This document shows, piece after piece, positions 45,666 through 55,671 of a stretch of 64,000 bases of DNA. The first letter of the stretch is position 1, and each line of letters begins with the position of its first letter. The stretch is from positions 62,001 through 126,000 of the forward strand of contig CANNSB010000002.1 in NCBI GenBank assembly GCA_947510165.1, written 5' to 3'. Both the position numbers and the translations under genes were made by a program. The notes under the pieces were generated by a model that had not been told where the DNA came from, ran no database searches, and was given only the letters and a program-made list of their open reading frames with translations. This DNA comes from an uncultured Clostridia bacterium. Lineage in GTDB: Bacteria > Bacillota > Clostridia > Oscillospirales > Ruminococcaceae.

Positions 45666-47470
45666 TAATCTAGCTTAAGAACAGACATAAAAGCTTCTTG
45701 AGGAACTTCAACACTTCCTAGTTGTCGCATCTTTTTTTTCCCTTCTTTTTGTTTTTCCAATAATTTTTTCTTTCTAGTTATATCTCCACCATAACATTTT
45801 GCCAACACATCTTTTCGCATAGCCTTTACAGTTTCACGGGCAATTATTTTTCCTCCTATGGTAGCCTGAATAGGAACTTCAAACATCTGTCTTGGGATAT
45901 GTTCTTTTAGTTTTTCTGCTATTCTGCGACCTCTAGCATAGGATTTTTCTTCATGAACTATAAAAGAAAGGGCATCAACGATATCTCCATTTAAAAGAAT
46001 ATCAAGTTTTATTAATTTTGAAGGGGAATATCCTTTAACTTCATAATCAAAGGATGCATATCCTTTTGTTCGAGATTTTAAAACATCAAAAAAATCATAA
46101 ACAATTTCATTTAACGGAAGAATATATTTAATTTCAACACGTGTGTCATCAATATATGACATATCTTTAAATACACCTCTTCTATCTTGGCATAGATCCA
46201 TTATATTTCCCACATATTCTGAAGGAGATAAAATAGATGCATTAACTACAGGTTCTTCAGCTAAACTTATTTTATCTAAAGTTGGATAATTTGTTGGATT
46301 ATCAACAAATATAATTTTTCCAGATGTCAGAGTTATTCTATATATAACAGATGGAGCGGTTGTAATTATATCAATATTATATTCTCTTTCAATACGCTCT
46401 TGAATAATTTCCATATGTAAAAGCCCTAAAAAACCGCATCTAAAGCCAAATCCAAGGGCTATAGAAGTCTCAGGATCAAAAGTTAGAGATGCATCATTTA
46501 GTTGTAATTTTTCTAATGCTTCTCTTAAATCTACATATTTAGAACCATCAATAGGATAGATTCCAGAGAAAACCATAGGATTTACTGTCTTATATCCAGG
46601 AAGAGATTCTTTAGCTGGATTTTCTGTAGAGGTTACTGTATCGCCAACCTTTGTATCACCAATATGCCTTATACTAGCAGAAATAAAACCAACTTCGCCA
46701 GAATGCAAGATATCAGTTGATAGAGTATTTGTAGCACACATATATCCAAGTTCTACAATTGAAAAAACTTTTCCTGTTGCCATCATTGTTATAGTGTCAC
46801 CTACTTTAACCTGTCCATCTATAACACGAATATAAACAACAACACCTTTATAAGCATCATAATAAGAATCAAATATTAGAGCACGTAGAGGAAGGTCGTC
46901 ATTTCCAGTAGGAGGAGGAAGTTTTTGCACAAGTTGTTCTAATATTTTATCTATATTTATACCCATTTTTGCAGAAACTCTTGGTGCATCTGATGCGTCT
47001 ATACCAATTATGTCTTCAACTTCTTTGCATACACGCTCCGGATCAGCAGAAGGAAGATCAATTTTATTTATTATAGGGATTATTTCTAAGTCATGTTCAA
47101 GGGCTAGATATGTGTTAGCAAGAGTTTGTGCTTCTATTCCTTGGGAAGCATCGACAACAAGCACAGCACCCTCACAGGCTGCAAGAGATCTAGAAACTTC
47201 ATAATTAAAGTCTACATGACCAGGTGTGTCGATAAGATTAAAAGTATATTCTATACCATCTTTAGCATTATATTTAAGATGAACAGCACGAGCTTTTATA
47301 GTTATCCCACGTTCACGCTCTATATCCATATTGTCTAAAAGTTGTTCTTCCATATCTCGAGTTTGAACAGCAGAAGTTAGTTCTAGAATACGATCTGCAA
47401 GGGTTGATTTTCCGTGATCTATATGAGCAATTATACAAAAATTTCTAATATTATTACGATTAAAATCCAA
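45665..47470 (-). CDS. lepA: Elongation factor 4 (LepA) GTPase
   Basis: 601 aa. G1 [15 protein letters not shown]3 DTPGHVDF, G4 [11 protein letters not shown], then EF-G-like domains and the unique C-terminal domain with [20 protein letters not shown]. It acts on the ribosome (back-translocation or initiation/biogenesis roles proposed). The start has an AGGTGA site. Confidence 0.97.
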   Translation of the reverse strand: MDFNRNNIRNFCIIAHIDHGKSTLADRILELTSAVQTRDMEEQLLDNMDIERERGITIKARAVHLKYNAKDGIEYTFNLIDTPGHVDFNYEVSRSLAACEGAVLVVDASQGIEAQTLANTYLALEHDLEIIPIINKIDLPSADPERVCKEVEDIIGIDASDAPRVSAKMGINIDKILEQLVQKLPPPTGNDDLPLRALIFDSYYDAYKGVVVYIRVIDGQVKVGDTITMMATGKVFSIVELGYMCATNTLSTDILHSGEVGFISASIRHIGDTKVGDTVTSTENPAKESLPGYKTVNPMVFSGIYPIDGSKYVDLREALEKLQLNDASLTFDPETSIALGFGFRCGFLGLLHMEIIQERIEREYNIDIITTAPSVIYRITLTSGKIIFVDNPTNYPTLDKISLAEEPVVNASILSPSEYVGNIMDLCQDRRGVFKDMSYIDDTRVEIKYILPLNEIVYDFFDVLKSRTKGYASFDYEVKGYSPSKLIKLDILLNGDIVDALSFIVHEEKSYARGRRIAEKLKEHIPRQMFEVPIQATIGGKIIARETVKAMRKDVLAKCYGGDITRKKKLLEKQKEGKKKMRQLGSVEVPQEAFMSVLKLD

Positions 47471-47553
47471 GATATCACCTCAATTTATATAATAAGAGTA
47501 TATATAGTTATTATATCATCAATATAAAATAACTTCAATTTATAAATAAAAAA

Positions 47554-47584
47554 TAAACCTAACAGAAAAATCCTGTTAGGTTAT
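47554..47584 (-). terminator. Terminator of the surface protein gene
   Basis: AACCTAACAG and CTGTTAGGTT (47556-47565/47573-47582) form a stem; on the minus strand a U-rich tract follows. It lies 20 bases after the stop codon. Confidence 0.88.
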
Positions 47585-47603
47585 AAAAATTAAATTTAAA
47601 TTA

Positions 47604-50600
47604 TTATTTTTTCTTTTTTTTCTTTTTTAAAGCTAATGATGTAGTTCCGAAAAGTCCAATTATGAATAGTGTAAAATACCCTAAGATTTTTGTCGCCATA
47701 CTATCATAAGTTGTAGGAGAAATTCCAGATGTTTTTGGATTTTGGTTTATTTTTAAAAGAATACTTTCACTAGACTCCATGCCAAATTTATTTTTTGCTA
47801 TATAAACTATATTATGTTCTCCAACTTTAGAAAAGTCTATAGTATCTATAGATTTTAAATTTTGGTTTGAAGAAAATCTAGATGTAGAATCGGTATTATT
47901 AGGTGTTTCACCAAGGAAAAACTGTAGATTATCAGAAGGAATAATTAAATTTTTATCAATTCCATCATATATATAATCTATATATTCTAAAGGATTAAAT
48001 TTACTATCTGCGTATATATTAATAACTTTATTTTTCACTTCAGATGAAAAATAAAAAGAAGGATTCTGAAGAATATTTCTGTTTGGTTTAATAGTTCCAT
48101 CTGTAGAAAATTCAGGAAGGTTAGGATTTGTGCTATCTAAAGTTGGATTCCAAAAATCTATATCTTCATTTATGTTATAATCAGGAATAGCATCCCCATC
48201 GACATCAATATTTATATCAGGTTTCCCATTTCCAGTTGTATCAATATTTATATCAGGAATATTATCTTTATCTAGATCAATATTTATATCAGGAATATTG
48301 TCTTTGTCTAGATCAATATTTATATCGGGTCTTCCATCTTTATTTGTATCGATATTTATATCAGGTATTAAATCCCCATTAAGATCAATATTCACATCAG
48401 GAATGCCGTCATCATTAGTGTCAATATTTATATCAGGTATTAAGTCGCCATCAGTATCGATATTTATATCAGGTTTTAAATCACCGTCTAAATCGATATT
48501 TACATCAGGTATTAAGTCGCCATCAGTGTCAATATTTATATCGGGTTTTAAATCACCATCTAAATCGATATTTATATCGGGAGTTCCATCTCCATCAGTG
48601 TCGATGTTTATATCAGGAACGCCATCACCATCAGTATCGATATTTATATCGGGTTTTAAATCACCGTCTAAATCGATATTTACATCAGGAATGCCATCTC
48701 CATCAGTGTCGATGTTTATATCAGGAATTCCATCACCATCAGTATCGATATTTATATCAGGTTTTAAATCACCGTCTAAATCGATATTTACATCAGGAAT
48801 ACCATCTCCGTCAGTGTCGATGTTTATATCTGGTTTGCCATCTCCATCAGTATCAATATTTATAGAAGGTTTTCCGTCACCATCAGTGTCAATATTTATA
48901 TCAGGAATTCCATCACCATCAGTGTCAATATTTATATCAGGAATACCATCATCATCTAGATCAATATTAACTTCTGGAAGTATGGAATCATCTGTATCAT
49001 ATAAGATTGTTGAAGAAGTTGGAGAAACCATAACGTTTAAGTTTGGAATCCATTCTTTGATATTATAGTTAATGTTTAAATCAGCTTTACCATCACCGTT
49101 AGTGTCTACATTTATATTAGGAAGTTTATCTCCAGTAGTATCTATATTTAAATCAGGTATTCTATCTCCATCAGTATCAATATTTAAATCTATATTATCA
49201 AGATAAAATCCAGATAGATCAATATTTATATCAGGAGAACCATCACTATCAGTATCATTGCTCATACCCGGTGTAGTTGGCTCTATCTTTAAATGTTCTA
49301 TAGTTTTTATATTTCCTGCATTATCAATAATTTGTATATATAAGTCTTTTGTATCATTAGTGTTAAAACGAACTGGAGATGTGTATAAATTCCAACTATC
49401 TGCATCTGGTGTTTGTCCATAAGAAACTATTTGATATTGGGATTTTAAAATACCGCTAGAAACTTTATTTGATAGAGGATCTTCTATATCTGATAGATTT
49501 AAAGTTGATGTGTTTATACCAGAATTTAATATGCTAGATTTAGCGTAAGGTGATGTTTTATCTAGTTTAATAGAATAATTTTCTATTAATTTTGTAGGAA
49601 CTCCAGTGTCTGTTAAACCTCTTATTATATATTTATCATCACATTCTATAGAAATAGTTGTATATCCATTATCTCCATCTTTGTTAATATTTGTCCAAGA
49701 AATTCCATTGTCTAAAGATATTTGATAATCTTCTATTTTATGTAAGGTGTTTGGATTAGTCATATATATTTTTATATCTTTGTTTGAAAAATTATTATTA
49801 TCAAACTCCGTTTCAGAAGTTCCGTCAATCTTTTTTGTAACAACATCAGGTGAATTAATAGGGGTGTCGGTTATATGTAGTTTAACGGTTTCTGTAGATA
49901 TATCATTATTGCTATCTTTTACAGAAATTTCTATATCATAAATTCCAGGTGTATTAGTGTTTACAGGAAGGTTTTTTAAGGTTATACTTGAGGTTAAATC
50001 ACCATCTTCTTTGTCAGAGGCTATTATATATTTCTTCATAAAATCGTTAAGATTTGTATTTATTCCTACATCAATGGTTTTATCCATAAAGCCAGACAAT
50101 ACAGGAAGATTTAATTTTGTAGAGATAGAGCTACTAAAAGTTTCTGTATGAGGAAGGGATCTAGCTTTTATATCATATCCAAATTTTATTTTGCTTCCTC
50201 TTCCAAAATTTTTGTCATTATTTTTAACATTTATTTTATATGTTAAAATGGATTCTGTAGGGGACATGCCGAATTCAAATCCATTAATTAGATCATTTTT
50301 AGATATAGTTGTTCCATTTAGAGAGATATCTGATATACTGTTTATATCAATGTTTTCTAAATCTGTTAATTTTATTATTGTATCTGAAAAAGTAACAGGG
50401 TTTTTATTTTTTATTTTAGATGTTACAGTTAATTGTGATTTATCTTCAACTTCAGAACTATCATTTATAGAATTTCCGTCAAAATCTTCTATAAATGTGT
50501 CTATTTCCGGAATAAAATCCGTATATTTAAAAGATTTAAATATAAATTTATTTGGTTGTGCAGTTGGAAATAAACTAGGAACAAAATGAGCAGCTGCTGT

Positions 50601-51374
50601 GATTCCAAGATAGACTTCGTTAGATTCAAATTTATCCATTACATCAGGAACGGTATATGACATAACATATTTTCCACTGGCAATATCAACAGACAGGGTA
50701 TTAGTTTTAGAATTCCATAGGAAAATAAAATCCATATATTTGTTTTTATCATTTATATCAATCATGGTATCATTTACATGAAAATCGGATGTTCCATCTG
50801 GATTTATAGCGATATGGGCGGATTCTATATTGGGGTTTCCGCTATTATTATTTGGAACAGATATAGTTCCTTCATAAGAACCATTATGGATACTATCAAA
50901 TTCTACAGCTATAGTGTTTTCCATATGGCTGTAGCCATTTCCGCCACCGCTAGATCCAATAGCAGAAGTTCCTCTAGGGTCGTTATGAAGAACAAGAGCC
51001 ATCCCATCAGGATTACTTGCAATATTTACCGATCCTTTAAATTCAAAAGAATGATCTAGATTTATTTTTTCTTTAGAATGTATAGCTCCAGTTTCCATCT
51101 TTCCGCTTCCAAATCCAGAAACACTAGAATCTGTAATAATAATTTCGTTACCAGTTATTTTATTTGGAGCGTTTCCTACAGGATCTGCAAAAAAATCTTC
51201 TAGTGATATAGAGGTAGAAGATTTTTGGGATTTAGATAAAGGTGTATGAGATACATCTTTAATTGTATTTTCAACTACTAAGGACTTTGCTGTATAAGGT
51301 AGATTTGGAATTTGAGAAAGGGTTAGTGATATAATTAAAAATGTTGATAACAACTTTTTTTTATATTTTTTCAT
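47604..51374 (-). CDS. Large surface protein: lectin-like domain, Ig-like domains and Asp-rich 12-residue repeats
   Basis: 1256 aa. A signal peptide (1-30) leads to an L-type lectin-like domain (about 60-290) with NTIAVEFDSIHNGSYEGTIS and SAHIAINPDG, as in bacterial legume-lectin-like adhesins. Next come a DUF11-like stretch (about 300-420), a DUF5011/Ig-like domain (about 430-505, ASDKEDGDLTSSI) and further beta-rich parts. Residues about 700-800 hold degenerate, and 798-1063 hold 22 tandem, 12-residue units of the type INIDTDGDGIPD, whose DxDGDG loops resemble calcium-binding thrombospondin-3/dockerin loops. The end has NPKTSG, a hydrophobic helix and a Lys7 tail: a sorting-like signal, although LPXTG is absent. 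The ATG has an AGGAGG site. Likely a glycan-binding, calcium-stiffened adhesin. Confidence 0.85.
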   Translation of the reverse strand: MKKYKKKLLSTFLIISLTLSQIPNLPYTAKSLVVENTIKDVSHTPLSKSQKSSTSISLEDFFADPVGNAPNKITGNEIIITDSSVSGFGSGKMETGAIHSKEKINLDHSFEFKGSVNIASNPDGMALVLHNDPRGTSAIGSSGGGNGYSHMENTIAVEFDSIHNGSYEGTISVPNNNSGNPNIESAHIAINPDGTSDFHVNDTMIDINDKNKYMDFIFLWNSKTNTLSVDIASGKYVMSYTVPDVMDKFESNEVYLGITAAAHFVPSLFPTAQPNKFIFKSFKYTDFIPEIDTFIEDFDGNSINDSSEVEDKSQLTVTSKIKNKNPVTFSDTIIKLTDLENIDINSISDISLNGTTISKNDLINGFEFGMSPTESILTYKINVKNNDKNFGRGSKIKFGYDIKARSLPHTETFSSSISTKLNLPVLSGFMDKTIDVGINTNLNDFMKKYIIASDKEDGDLTSSITLKNLPVNTNTPGIYDIEISVKDSNNDISTETVKLHITDTPINSPDVVTKKIDGTSETEFDNNNFSNKDIKIYMTNPNTLHKIEDYQISLDNGISWTNINKDGDNGYTTISIECDDKYIIRGLTDTGVPTKLIENYSIKLDKTSPYAKSSILNSGINTSTLNLSDIEDPLSNKVSSGILKSQYQIVSYGQTPDADSWNLYTSPVRFNTNDTKDLYIQIIDNAGNIKTIEHLKIEPTTPGMSNDTDSDGSPDINIDLSGFYLDNIDLNIDTDGDRIPDLNIDTTGDKLPNINVDTNGDGKADLNINYNIKEWIPNLNVMVSPTSSTILYDTDDSILPEVNIDLDDDGIPDINIDTDGDGIPDINIDTDGDGKPSINIDTDGDGKPDINIDTDGDGIPDVNIDLDGDLKPDINIDTDGDGIPDINIDTDGDGIPDVNIDLDGDLKPDINIDTDGDGVPDINIDTDGDGTPDINIDLDGDLKPDINIDTDGDLIPDVNIDLDGDLKPDINIDTDGDLIPDINIDTNDDGIPDVNIDLNGDLIPDINIDTNKDGRPDINIDLDKDNIPDINIDLDKDNIPDINIDTTGNGKPDINIDVDGDAIPDYNINEDIDFWNPTLDSTNPNLPEFSTDGTIKPNRNILQNPSFYFSSEVKNKVINIYADSKFNPLEYIDYIYDGIDKNLIIPSDNLQFFLGETPNNTDSTSRFSSNQNLKSIDTIDFSKVGEHNIVYIAKNKFGMESSESILLKINQNPKTSGISPTTYDSMATKILGYFTLFIIGLFGTTSLALKKKKKKK
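48185..48980 (-). repeat. Tandem 36-bp repeats encoding 12-residue Asp-rich units
   Basis: About 22 contiguous 36-base units inside the surface protein gene, with consensus product INIDTDGDGIPD and variants INIDLDGDLKPD and INIDTDGDLIPD. Variants recur in higher-order blocks (for example VNIDLDGDLKPD after every second or third unit), suggesting past expansion by unequal crossover. Confidence 0.95.
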
Positions 51375-51699
51375 TAAATTTCCTCCTAGTATAAATCGTA
51401 AAAGATGAGTCTTGTTTGTTATTCATGTTTAATATATCGTATTGGTTTATCATAAATGAATATATCTGGAAATTACTGTATATTAACAGAATTTGATAAC
51501 GATGAGTATTATATAAGGTGACAAAATATTAATTAATTGTTTATATGTTTAATATAAATAGTTAAAATTATATGTCATATATATGATATGTGAAGTTTTG
51601 AGATCATCTTAAAATATAGTATACAATTAGTTTAAATATTATATTTTAAAGACTATTTTATTTATCATATATATCTTTTATACAAAGGAGATTTTTTAT
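51375..51699. other. Divergent intergenic region between surface protein and amidase
   Basis: 325 bases, very AT rich, holding the ribosome binding sites of both genes (TAGGAGGA at the left edge, AAAGGAG at the right). Short AT dyads occur (AAATATA/TATATTT-type near 51615-51650), but no convincing -35/-10 pair, ORF or terminator. Confidence 0.5.
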
Positions 51700-52260
51700 A
51701 TGAATAAATATGTATGTATAGATGCAGGTCATGGTGGGAAAGATTGTGGAGCGATAAACCCAACAAATAAAAGAATGGAAAAAAATGATACTTTAAATAT
51801 ATCTTTAAAGATAAAGTCTATTTTAGAAAGCCAAGGAGTTAGAGTTCTATTGACAAGGAATAGTGATACCTACCCTAGTTTAATAGATAGAACAAATTTA
51901 GCAAATAAAGAAAAAGTTTCGTTATTTGTGTCAATGCATAGAAATTCATTTTCTAGTAATGTTCCAAATGGAGCAGAAGTGTGGACTTATACAAAGACTT
52001 CTTCAATTACAGAGGCATTTGCAAATAATGTTTTAAAAGAAATTGTTTCAGTTGGAGTTCAATTGAATAGAGGGGTTAAAAAAGGAGATTATCATGTTTT
52101 AAGAGAAACTGATATGGATGCAATATTGATTGAATTAGGATTTATAAGTAATGATAAGGACAATATTTTATACGATAAAAATATTGACAAATATGCATTA
52201 GCGGTGGCAAAAGGTATTTTAAAATCATTAGGACAAGAATATAAGAGTCCAAAGTCATAG
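51700..52260 (+). CDS. N-acetylmuramoyl-L-alanine amidase (Amidase_3), no signal peptide
   Basis: 186 aa, just the catalytic domain. Zinc ligands His11 (CIDAGHGGKD), Glu27 and His80 (LFVSMHRNS) and catalytic Glu145 (ILIELGFISN) are all in place. There is no signal peptide or cell-wall binding module, so export would need a holin, lysis or a non-classical path. That architecture fits a phage or bacteriocin-type endolysin, or a sporulation/mother-cell enzyme of CwlC type. No phage genes lie nearby. Strong AAAGGAG site. Confidence 0.9.
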   Translation: MNKYVCIDAGHGGKDCGAINPTNKRMEKNDTLNISLKIKSILESQGVRVLLTRNSDTYPSLIDRTNLANKEKVSLFVSMHRNSFSSNVPNGAEVWTYTKTSSITEAFANNVLKEIVSVGVQLNRGVKKGDYHVLRETDMDAILIELGFISNDKDNILYDKNIDKYALAVAKGILKSLGQEYKSPKS

Positions 52261-52365
52261 AGGCCATCTAAACTTATAAAACTAAAAAATGCAGAATTAT
52301 ATTAAAAAGGAATTTCAAGGATTATAAAAGAAGATAATATTTAATAAATAATAATTATATATATA

Positions 52366-52402
52366 AAAAAAGTAGGATAGAATTATCTATCCTACTTTTT
52401 TA
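52366..52402 (+). terminator. Terminator after the amidase gene
   Basis: AAAAAAGTAGGATAGA (52366-52381) pairs with TCTATCCTACTTTTTT (52386-52401) across 4 bases, with flanking A and T tracts. It lies 105 bases past the stop. Confidence 0.9.
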
Positions 52403-52463
52403 TAACAAAAATAAAATGATGTGAATATTATATAAATAAATATTTATATAAGGAGGAGTTTGT

Positions 52464-53258
52464 TTGATTAGCGAAACAGAGTCTGTATATCAGGCTTTAT
52501 TAGGTGGACTTTTTACATATGGTTTAACAGCTTTAGGAGCCAGTCTTGTTTTTATTTTCAAAAATGTAAAAAGAAGATCATTAGATGTTATGATAGGTTT
52601 TGGTGCAGGAGTTATGATAGCGGCTAGTTTTTGGTCTTTATTAGAGCCGGCTATAAAGCTTAGTAAAGATCTTGGATATAAGGAGTGGGTTTATCCAGCT
52701 ATTGGATTTTCTTTAGGGGGGTTATTCATAGTTTTTTCTAGTTTTTTACTGGATAAATATTATCTACAAGAAAGTCGTTCTATAAAATTAAAAAGCAAGT
52801 TTAAAAGAAGTGTATTATTAATTTCATCTATGACTCTACATAATATACCAGAAGGTTTGGCGGTAGGTGTTGCATTTGGAAGTGTTTCTTCTGGTATAGA
52901 GGGTGCGGATATGGTGGGTGCTATATTATTAGCTATAGGAATAGGTTTGCAAAATTTTCCAGAAGGAGCATCTGTGTCTCTTCCACTTAGAAGAGATGGA
53001 ATGTCTACTAGAAAAGCCTTTTTTTATGGACAATTATCAGGTGTTGTAGAACCTATAGCTGCTGTTATAGGAGCCATTGCGGCAATTAGCATGAGATTTC
53101 TTTTGCCATTTTTGCTATCTTTTGCAGCAGGTGCAATGATAGCGGTGGTTAGTTCAGAGTTAATCCCCGAAGCTGCTAAAAAAAGCAAAAATATAGCAAC
53201 AATAGGAGTTATAATGGGTTTTATGATTATGATGATAATGGATGTGGCATTGGGATAA
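52464..53258 (+). CDS. ZIP family metal transporter (GufA/ZupT-like)
   Basis: 264 aa, eight hydrophobic segments. The metal-binding helices contain LHNIPEGLAVGVAFG (about residues 127-141) and QNFPEGASVSLPL (about 172-184), the ZIP signature pair. Transports zinc, iron or manganese inward; the specificity cannot be told. It starts with TTG at 52464 after AAGGAGGAG. Followed by a convergent XRE regulator with only 3 bases between stops. Confidence 0.93.
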   Translation: MISETESVYQALLGGLFTYGLTALGASLVFIFKNVKRRSLDVMIGFGAGVMIAASFWSLLEPAIKLSKDLGYKEWVYPAIGFSLGGLFIVFSSFLLDKYYLQESRSIKLKSKFKRSVLLISSMTLHNIPEGLAVGVAFGSVSSGIEGADMVGAILLAIGIGLQNFPEGASVSLPLRRDGMSTRKAFFYGQLSGVVEPIAAVIGAIAAISMRFLLPFLLSFAAGAMIAVVSSELIPEAAKKSKNIATIGVIMGFMIMMIMDVALG

Positions 53259-53261
53259 AAT

Positions 53262-53537
53262 TTATTTAAGCTCTTGAATAAGAGTTTCTATTGCATTTAT
53301 ACAACTGGGAGATAATCCACTTAAATCTGTTTGTTTGTGTTCTCTTCCTAGAAGCCAATCTATGGACACATCAAAATGGTCTGCAACATTCAGTAAAAAG
53401 TGTATATGTGGGAGTTTTTTTCCCCTTTCTAAATCACTAATATATACCCTTGATACTTGTAGAAAGTCGCTAAAAACTTGTTGGCTGTTTCCAGATTTCA
53501 TTCTTAATTTTTTTAGGTTGGAGCCAAAATCAGACAT
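53262..53537 (-). CDS. XRE family helix-turn-helix regulator
   Basis: 91 aa. A Cro/CI-type HTH at about residues 5-62: LKKLRMKSGNSQQVFSDFL, VSRVYISDLERGKKLPHIHF and FDVSIDWLLGRE. The last 25 residues may dimerise. The ATG at 53537 is 6 bases after GAGGTG; an upstream GTG belongs to the ribosome binding site. Targets unknown; it is convergent with the ZIP transporter and downstream of the second AI-2E gene. Confidence 0.88.
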   Translation of the reverse strand: MSDFGSNLKKLRMKSGNSQQVFSDFLQVSRVYISDLERGKKLPHIHFLLNVADHFDVSIDWLLGREHKQTDLSGLSPSCINAIETLIQELK

Positions 53538-53732
53538 ATAAATCACCTCTATATAATTATGTATTTATTTTTTAAATACATGGTCATAAAATTTTTATCT
53601 TGTGTATTATTTTGTTTATATTTTCAGTAATATTTTATTTATAATTGATAATTGAATATATAATGTTTTAAAATAATACAAAAATCTAACTAAAGATAAA
53701 TTTAGTATTAACTACTATATATAGAAATATAC

Positions 53733-53770
53733 AAAACACAAAGAGCTTTTAAAAGAAATCTTTGTGTTTT
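53733..53770 (-). terminator. Terminator overlapping the end of the second AI-2E gene
   Basis: AAAACACAAAGA (53733-53744) pairs with TCTTTGTGTTTT (53759-53770). The promoter-proximal arm on the minus strand is encoded by the last codons of the AI-2E gene (stop 53749-53751), and the distal arm lies after the stop. Confidence 0.8.
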
Positions 53771-54948
53771 TTATTTTTATAAATCTCAGTGTCAGTTGGA
53801 AATTTTTTTGTCTCTAATCTATACTCTACAAAAACTTTGATTAACGAATATATAACTGCAAAAACAGGAACCGCAATAAACATTCCTACAAATCCAAAAA
53901 GACCACCAAATAAAAGAATAGAAAATATAACCCAAAAACTGGAAAGACCTGTACAATCTCCAAGTATTTTTGGACCAAGGACATTTCCGTCAAATTGTTG
54001 GAGAGCTAGTATGAATATAAAAAACCAAACAGATTTTATAGGATCTATAATTAATATTAATAGACCGCTAGGTATAGCCCCTATAAAAGGACCAAAAAAA
54101 GGAATAATATTTGTGATACCAATTATTATACTTATAAGAAGAGCATAAGGAATAGAAAGAAAAGATAGACCTATAAAACATATTATTGCTATTATAAAAG
54201 AGTCTAATATTTTTCCAGATATAAATCTTGTGAATTTATATTTTGTATCTCTGCCAATTAGTAAAAAAAATTGAGCAAAATCTTTTGGAAAGATAGCATA
54301 TGCTATTTTTTTAAATTGAGCAATAAATTTTTCTTTATCCATCATTATATAAATAGATATAATAATACCGATTAAAAAATTTTTTATAAATATTATAATA
54401 TTTATAGCACCACCAGTTAAAGAGAGGATAAAGTTTGTTAAATAAGGTATAATAACATCTTTAAAAGATAGTATGGAACTTGATATATTTTCAGATTGAT
54501 TTTTTAAAAAATTTTCTATAAATGGATATTCAGTTCTAATATCATTAATAAATATCTCTAATTTTTGTAAATATAAAGGAGTATTATCAATAAGTGTAGA
54601 AAGGCTTTGAATAAGTTGGGGAATGATCATAATCAGTATAAGAAATATTATTAAAAAAGCAAATAATAGTGTAAATAGAATAGAAAATGATCTAGTTAAA
54701 GTTGAAAACTGTTTATTTTTAAAAATTTTATTAAATATATTTCTTTCTATAAAATTAAGTATTGGGTTTAGAAGAAAAGCAATAATAAAAGAAAATATTG
54801 TTGGAGATAGTATAGAAAAAATATTTTTTATAAAATCAAAAACTTGATTAATATTTATAAAGATAGATAATAAACAAATGCCTATTACAACAGAAGATAT
54901 AATTACAATAAAATTCATTAAATATTTTTTTTTTGGTGTAAAGTTCAT
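53749..54948 (-). CDS. AI-2E family transporter (PerM/YhhT-like), copy 2
   Basis: 399 aa polytopic protein of the same family as the gene at 7312-8472. The signature region has GITNIIPFFGPFIGAIPSG, LQQFDGNVLGPKILGDCTGL and GGLFGFVGMFIAVPVFAVIY. The middle cytoplasmic part (about 115-160) is divergent between the copies, so this is an old paralog, not a recent duplication. The weak ribosome binding site (AAAGGACC) precedes the ATG. Substrate unknown. Confidence 0.9.
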   Translation of the reverse strand: MNFTPKKKYLMNFIVIISSVVIGICLLSIFININQVFDFIKNIFSILSPTIFSFIIAFLLNPILNFIERNIFNKIFKNKQFSTLTRSFSILFTLLFAFLIIFLILIMIIPQLIQSLSTLIDNTPLYLQKLEIFINDIRTEYPFIENFLKNQSENISSSILSFKDVIIPYLTNFILSLTGGAINIIIFIKNFLIGIIISIYIMMDKEKFIAQFKKIAYAIFPKDFAQFFLLIGRDTKYKFTRFISGKILDSFIIAIICFIGLSFLSIPYALLISIIIGITNIIPFFGPFIGAIPSGLLILIIDPIKSVWFFIFILALQQFDGNVLGPKILGDCTGLSSFWVIFSILLFGGLFGFVGMFIAVPVFAVIYSLIKVFVEYRLETKKFPTDTEIYKNKKHKDFF

Positions 54949-55095
54949 TTAGTGGGTCCTTTCATGCCTATAGGATAAAAATCAATGTTGAAAATAATGT
55001 AGTTACATTATATAATATAATTATCTAAAAATCTATTATAAATTATACAGAGCTTTTAATACAATATTAGTTATCATTTCAAAGGAGATGAATAG

Positions 55096-55650
55096 GTGGA
55101 TAATTATTTAGCAGGAGTTGGACCAGGAGGAATTAGAGAGATATATGATGCGAAAATACTGATATGTTATACCTTAAGCTGTATAAAAGATAGAATAACA
55201 AAAGAGCAGATGGCATCTATATTTTATAATGAAGGATTTGTTAATTATTTTTTATTCTCAGATGCAATAGGAGATTTATTAAAAACAAATCATATATCTA
55301 TAGATAAATATAACGGGAAAAATTTTTTAAATATAAAAAATTTGGGGATAGAAACAGCAGATAAATTAAGAAATAATATTCCAAATTCTTTGAGAAAAAA
55401 AGTTGTTAGATTAACCGTTAAATTTTTGGCGGAATATAGAAAAAACAAAGATTATATTTCGATTATACATAAGGTGGAAGATGGATATGTGTTAGAATGT
55501 AGAATAACGGATATAGGGACAGACCTACTTAGTTTTAAAATATTTGCCCCTGATATAAATCAGGCGGAGTTTATGGAAATCAAATTTAGGCAAAGCCCAA
55601 TAGAAATTTATAAAATTTTTCTCAATACAATAAGTGATATTGATTTATAA
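55096..55650 (+). CDS. DUF4364 family protein
   Basis: 184 aa. The N-terminal half resembles a winged helix (YDAKILICYTLSCIKDRITK, YFLFSDAIGDLLKTNHI), and the whole fits the DUF4364 family common in Clostridia, thought to be transcriptional regulators on the basis of the fold. It starts with GTG at 55096 after AAAGGAGATG. It lies 21 bases before a two-gene ABC exporter and may be cotranscribed with it. Confidence 0.8.
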   Translation: MDNYLAGVGPGGIREIYDAKILICYTLSCIKDRITKEQMASIFYNEGFVNYFLFSDAIGDLLKTNHISIDKYNGKNFLNIKNLGIETADKLRNNIPNSLRKKVVRLTVKFLAEYRKNKDYISIIHKVEDGYVLECRITDIGTDLLSFKIFAPDINQAEFMEIKFRQSPIEIYKIFLNTISDIDL

Positions 55651-55671
55651 AATAAGGGATAGGAGAATATT

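Noticed and set aside
48185-48980. CRISPR-like array of 36-bp repeats
   Set aside because: The repeats are contiguous without spacers, in frame, and code for a clear amino acid repeat in a large surface protein; no cas genes are present.
48298-49068. 256-codon open frame on the plus strand opposite the surface protein repeats
   Set aside because: It is the antisense reading of the 36-bp repeats, which lack stops in this frame by repetition. It has no ribosome binding site, and its product is a Ser/Ile/Phe repeat.
51700-52260. Prophage remnant marked by the endolysin-like amidase
   Set aside because: No integrase, holin, capsid or att-like repeat is found on either side; only a stand-alone amidase is supported.
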